Assembly (NCBI RefSeq): GCF_003352835.1
Contig: NZ_QLVD01000032.1
Location: forward strand, 1 to 64,000
From: Ornithinimicrobium murale
GTDB taxonomy: Bacteria > Actinomycetota > Actinomycetes > Actinomycetales > Dermatophilaceae
Direction of reading: 5' to 3'
DNA length: 64,000 nucleotides
A program made the translations under genes and the position numbers. This document shows, in pieces, positions 61,775 through 64,000 of the stretch (position 1 is the first letter of the stretch; each line of letters begins with the position of its first letter). Below the pieces are notes generated by a model that searched no databases, was not told the DNA's origin, and saw only the letters and a list, made by a program, of their open reading frames with translations.

Positions 61775-63022
61775 ATGGTTCAGCGCCAGAGCCGGACATC
61801 CTCGGACCCGCCTCGGCGTCGCCGGGGCAGCGGCAGCCAGCGGGAGCGCCGCCCGGGAATCTGGGAGGTCCGTGTCCCGGCCCCGCCGGACCCCGTCAGC
61901 GGCCGGACGCGGCAGGTGTCGGTCACCGTGCACGGCACCCGGGCCGATGCCGACGCCGCTCGGGTCCAGTTGCTCACCACGGCGCCGGCGGCGACGGGCA
62001 AGGGGCTGACGGTTGCCGGCCTGCTCGAGGCGTGGCTGGCGGCCGAGCACCCGTGGAAGCCATCCACCCGGGCCAGTCACCGGTCGGTGGCATGCGCCCT
62101 GGCCGCGGACCCGATCGGCCTGGAGGACGCTGCCGGGTTGAGGCCAGCGCTGGTGCGGGCGGCGATGTCCCGGTGGCAGGCGAACGGGGGCACCGTGTCC
62201 GTGACCGGGGGCCGGTTCCGGGTGCTGCGCTCGGCCCTGTCCTGGGCCTGGGATGAACGGATCCTCCCCGAGCAGCCGTTGCGGGGCATGCGCGGCCCGG
62301 CCCGGGTGCCGCCGCGGCGCCCGCTGCCCGACGCCGCGGTTCGGGCCCTGATCCGCACCGCCGAGGGCGCCGTCCTGGAGACCCACGCCAACCACCGGCC
62401 CGACCGGGTGGCCTCGGCGGGCCGGCTGCACCGGGCCGAGCAGGACCTGCTCCTGGTGCGTCTGGCCGCGGACACCGGCGCCCGCCGCGGCGAGCTCGCT
62501 GCCCTGCGGATCGGCGACGTGACCGGGCGGGTCCTGGCCATCGAACGGGCCGTGTCCGCCGGGCAGCTCACCTTGCCGAAGTCCGGACACGGCCGCGTCC
62601 TGACCCCCGGGTCCTCCACCGCGCACCTGTGGCACCACCTGCAGCACGCCTGGGCGGCCCGGGCCGGTGAACCCCTCGGGCCGTGGCTGTTCAGCCCCGA
62701 CCCGGGCCACCACCACAGGGTGGGTGCCGAGGTGCTGGGGAACCGCTTCGCCCGGCTCCGCGAGGGCGCCGGTGTCCCGGACGCCACGCTGCATCGGCTC
62801 CGGCACTCGGTCGCGACCTTCCTGGTCGCCCGCGGTCAGATCCTCGCCGCCCAGGCGCGCCTGGGCCACGCCGATGCCGCCACCACCCTGCGCGAGTACT
62901 CCCACGCCCTCCCGCTGACCGACGGCGACGTCGCGAACGCCATCGACACCCACCTCCACCAGCCCGAAGCCGGCGACCACACCGCACCCAGCAGAACAGG
63001 CGGGCGCCAACAACCCACCTGA
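61775..63022 (+). CDS. int: Tyrosine integrase of a tRNA-Arg-targeting element
   Basis: The 415-residue protein has an arm-binding start (GIWEVRVPAP...VTVHGTRADADAA), a core-binding domain (LTVAGLLEAWLAAEHPWKPSTRASHRSV) and a complete catalytic set: R in DTGARRGELAALR, H and R in LHRLRHSVATFL, H in RLGHADAATTLREYSHALP with the nucleophile Tyr. It reads away from the half-tRNA and probably integrates at tRNA-Arg(ACG). Confidence 0.9.
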   Translation: MVQRQSRTSSDPPRRRRGSGSQRERRPGIWEVRVPAPPDPVSGRTRQVSVTVHGTRADADAARVQLLTTAPAATGKGLTVAGLLEAWLAAEHPWKPSTRASHRSVACALAADPIGLEDAAGLRPALVRAAMSRWQANGGTVSVTGGRFRVLRSALSWAWDERILPEQPLRGMRGPARVPPRRPLPDAAVRALIRTAEGAVLETHANHRPDRVASAGRLHRAEQDLLLVRLAADTGARRGELAALRIGDVTGRVLAIERAVSAGQLTLPKSGHGRVLTPGSSTAHLWHHLQHAWAARAGEPLGPWLFSPDPGHHHRVGAEVLGNRFARLREGAGVPDATLHRLRHSVATFLVARGQILAAQARLGHADAATTLREYSHALPLTDGDVANAIDTHLHQPEAGDHTAPSRTGGRQQPT

Positions 63023-63314
63023 AAAGTGCCGCCGTCCGGGATGCCCAGCCGAGGGGAGACAAGCACTGTTCTCAGTGATGGTCACTGGCCCCGCCGTATT
63101 CCTTGAGCAGAACCGAGGACCCACGGGCGAGCCGCGGCAGAACCACCGCAGGGCCCGGAGCTCCCCCGGCGCGGATGGCGTTTCCGGGGGACCCGCGGCC
63201 CGCTGCCGCTGCCCACCTACGACCACGCCATCGCCCTCACCGCCGTAGACCCGCTGTCGTACAGCGGCGACCCAACGGCCGGATCTGTCGAATTGAGTCC
63301 GTTCTGCAACCGGT

Positions 63315-64000
63315 TCAGCGCAGCAACTCGCATGCAGTGCTGCAGGTCGCACGCCAAAGCTCGGGATCAGTGGCCCAGAAGTCGTGAGGCACGTCGGCCA
63401 CCACATCGAACGCCCCTCCAGGGACCAGCAGGGCGAGTTGTTGCAGTGGCCAGTTCGGCCGGATGTCGCCACCGGCCGCGATGAAACGCATAGGGACCGT
63501 GCTGTCGGCAAGGGTTCGCCACAGCATGGGTTCATGGATCCAGTCCTTGAAGGATCCCCAGAGTGCGGCGTGCACCTCGGGGACCTAGTCGATGTCGATC
63601 TTCGGCCCGTTCTTCTTCCCTGCCTCGTAGGCTGCGGACCATTCGCGATCGCGGTGCAGCCCGTGACCGGCTACGCCGACCACGCCCCTAACCCGGTCAG
63701 GATGATCAAGGGCGTAGCGCACGGCGAGATCTGAACCCAAGGAATGCCCCAGCACGATCCATGCCTCGATGTCGAGGGCCCGGCGCACAGCCTCCAGGTC
63801 CGCGATCGCACGCGTCATGCCGTGGGGACCGCCGACTGAGCGCGACACTCCCCTCGGGTCTGGAAACCAGCATCGGAAGCCAACCGGTGCCAGCGCCTCG
63901 TCCGCGAGGTAGTGCACGCAACCAGGGCCACCCGACAGGACGACCACATCAGGTCCAGCGCCGCACGTCTCCACGTGGAGTTGTGCCCCGTCATCGGTGG
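63315..64000 (-). pseudogene. Alpha/beta-hydrolase (proline-iminopeptidase-like), in-frame amber stop; 5' end outside window
   Basis: The first part (from beyond 64000 to 63588) has VVLSGGPGCVHYLA (oxyanion HGGPG-like), GHSLGSDLAVRYA (nucleophile Ser) and DPRGVSRS. A TAG at 63585-63587 interrupts the same frame. It then continues VHAALWGSFKDWIHEPMLW and VVADVPHDFWATDPELW (catalytic His region) to 63315. Both parts are needed for a normal hydrolase, so it is a pseudogene or an error. The gap 63023-63314 holds nothing recognised. Confidence 0.75.

Noticed and set aside
61436-63535. 699-codon leftward open frame across the integrase
   Set aside because: It is the antisense shadow of the integrase (Gly/Arg/Pro-rich, no domain), common in high-G+C DNA.
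1-64000. CRISPR array
   Set aside because: No set of regularly spaced direct repeats and no cas genes were seen on either strand.

Overview
The window is G+C-rich throughout, with GTG/TTG starts, 4-bp ATGA/GTGA gene overlaps, likely leaderless promoters, an actinobacterial-type c-di-AMP riboswitch and SCO6880-type transfer genes. It therefore comes from a high-G+C actinomycete, most likely in or near Micrococcales (inference; no rRNA or housekeeping gene is present to fix the genus). It carries a conjugative, plasmid-like or integrative element with several layers of cargo.

Layout. 1-10963: a hairpin followed by a compact, translationally coupled type IV secretion operon (ParA-like ATPase, small membrane proteins, VirB6-like channel, SCO6880-type VirB3/VirB4 N-terminal protein, separate VirB4 ATPase, a VirB1-like cell-wall hydrolase, VirD4 coupling protein). 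11246-15762: accessory insert with an Ntn-hydrolase-like orphan of lower G+C, a perfect 22-bp palindrome, a frameshifted serine resolvase, an EcoRI-family DNA methyltransferase overlapping a DUF262-HNH nuclease gene (candidate restriction-modification-like pair), and a tiny excisionase-like protein. 16066-21795 (minus): giant MobF relaxase-helicase-primase. 21956-25884 (minus): Tn554-like transposon (tyrosine recombinase, XRE protein, second integrase-like protein) carrying cmtR-cadD cadmium resistance. 26174-39097: plasmid backbone: DUF932, ParB-like and ParB-C/ParG-like proteins, DUF3560 protein, an AAA+ ATPase with a probable leaderless promoter, small HTH and zinc-ribbon proteins, an ADP-ribosyltransferase-like protein, and four consensus DnaA boxes that point to a replication region.

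39123-41844: decayed IS30 and DUF1016 nuclease fragments, then an MFS drug exporter divergent from its TetR regulator. 41922-58268: a large copper island: CueP, DUF305 lipoprotein, system II cytochrome c maturation (TlpA-like, CcdA, ResB, CcsB), Csp3-like copper store, CopZ, a His-rich exported protein, two copper P1B ATPases (CPC and CPH types), a YHS protein, CsoR and an OmpR-type two-component system, ending with a c-di-AMP-riboswitch-controlled NlpC/P60 hydrolase. Two clear CsoR operators (TACCC-N5-GGGTA) and three copies of a TTCAY-N6-TTCAT box suggest that the copper genes answer to two overlapping regulators.

58473-64000: a second copy of the resolvase-associated site, a DUF899 protein, a toxin-antitoxin pair whose toxin is frameshifted, the 3' half of a tRNA-Arg(ACG) standing directly before a complete tyrosine integrase, and an alpha/beta hydrolase gene broken by an in-frame stop and cut by the window end. 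The half-tRNA is preceded by non-tRNA sequence and followed by int. That is the arrangement of an attP site or of a tandem-element junction, so the window may come from a circular form or from stacked integrative elements.
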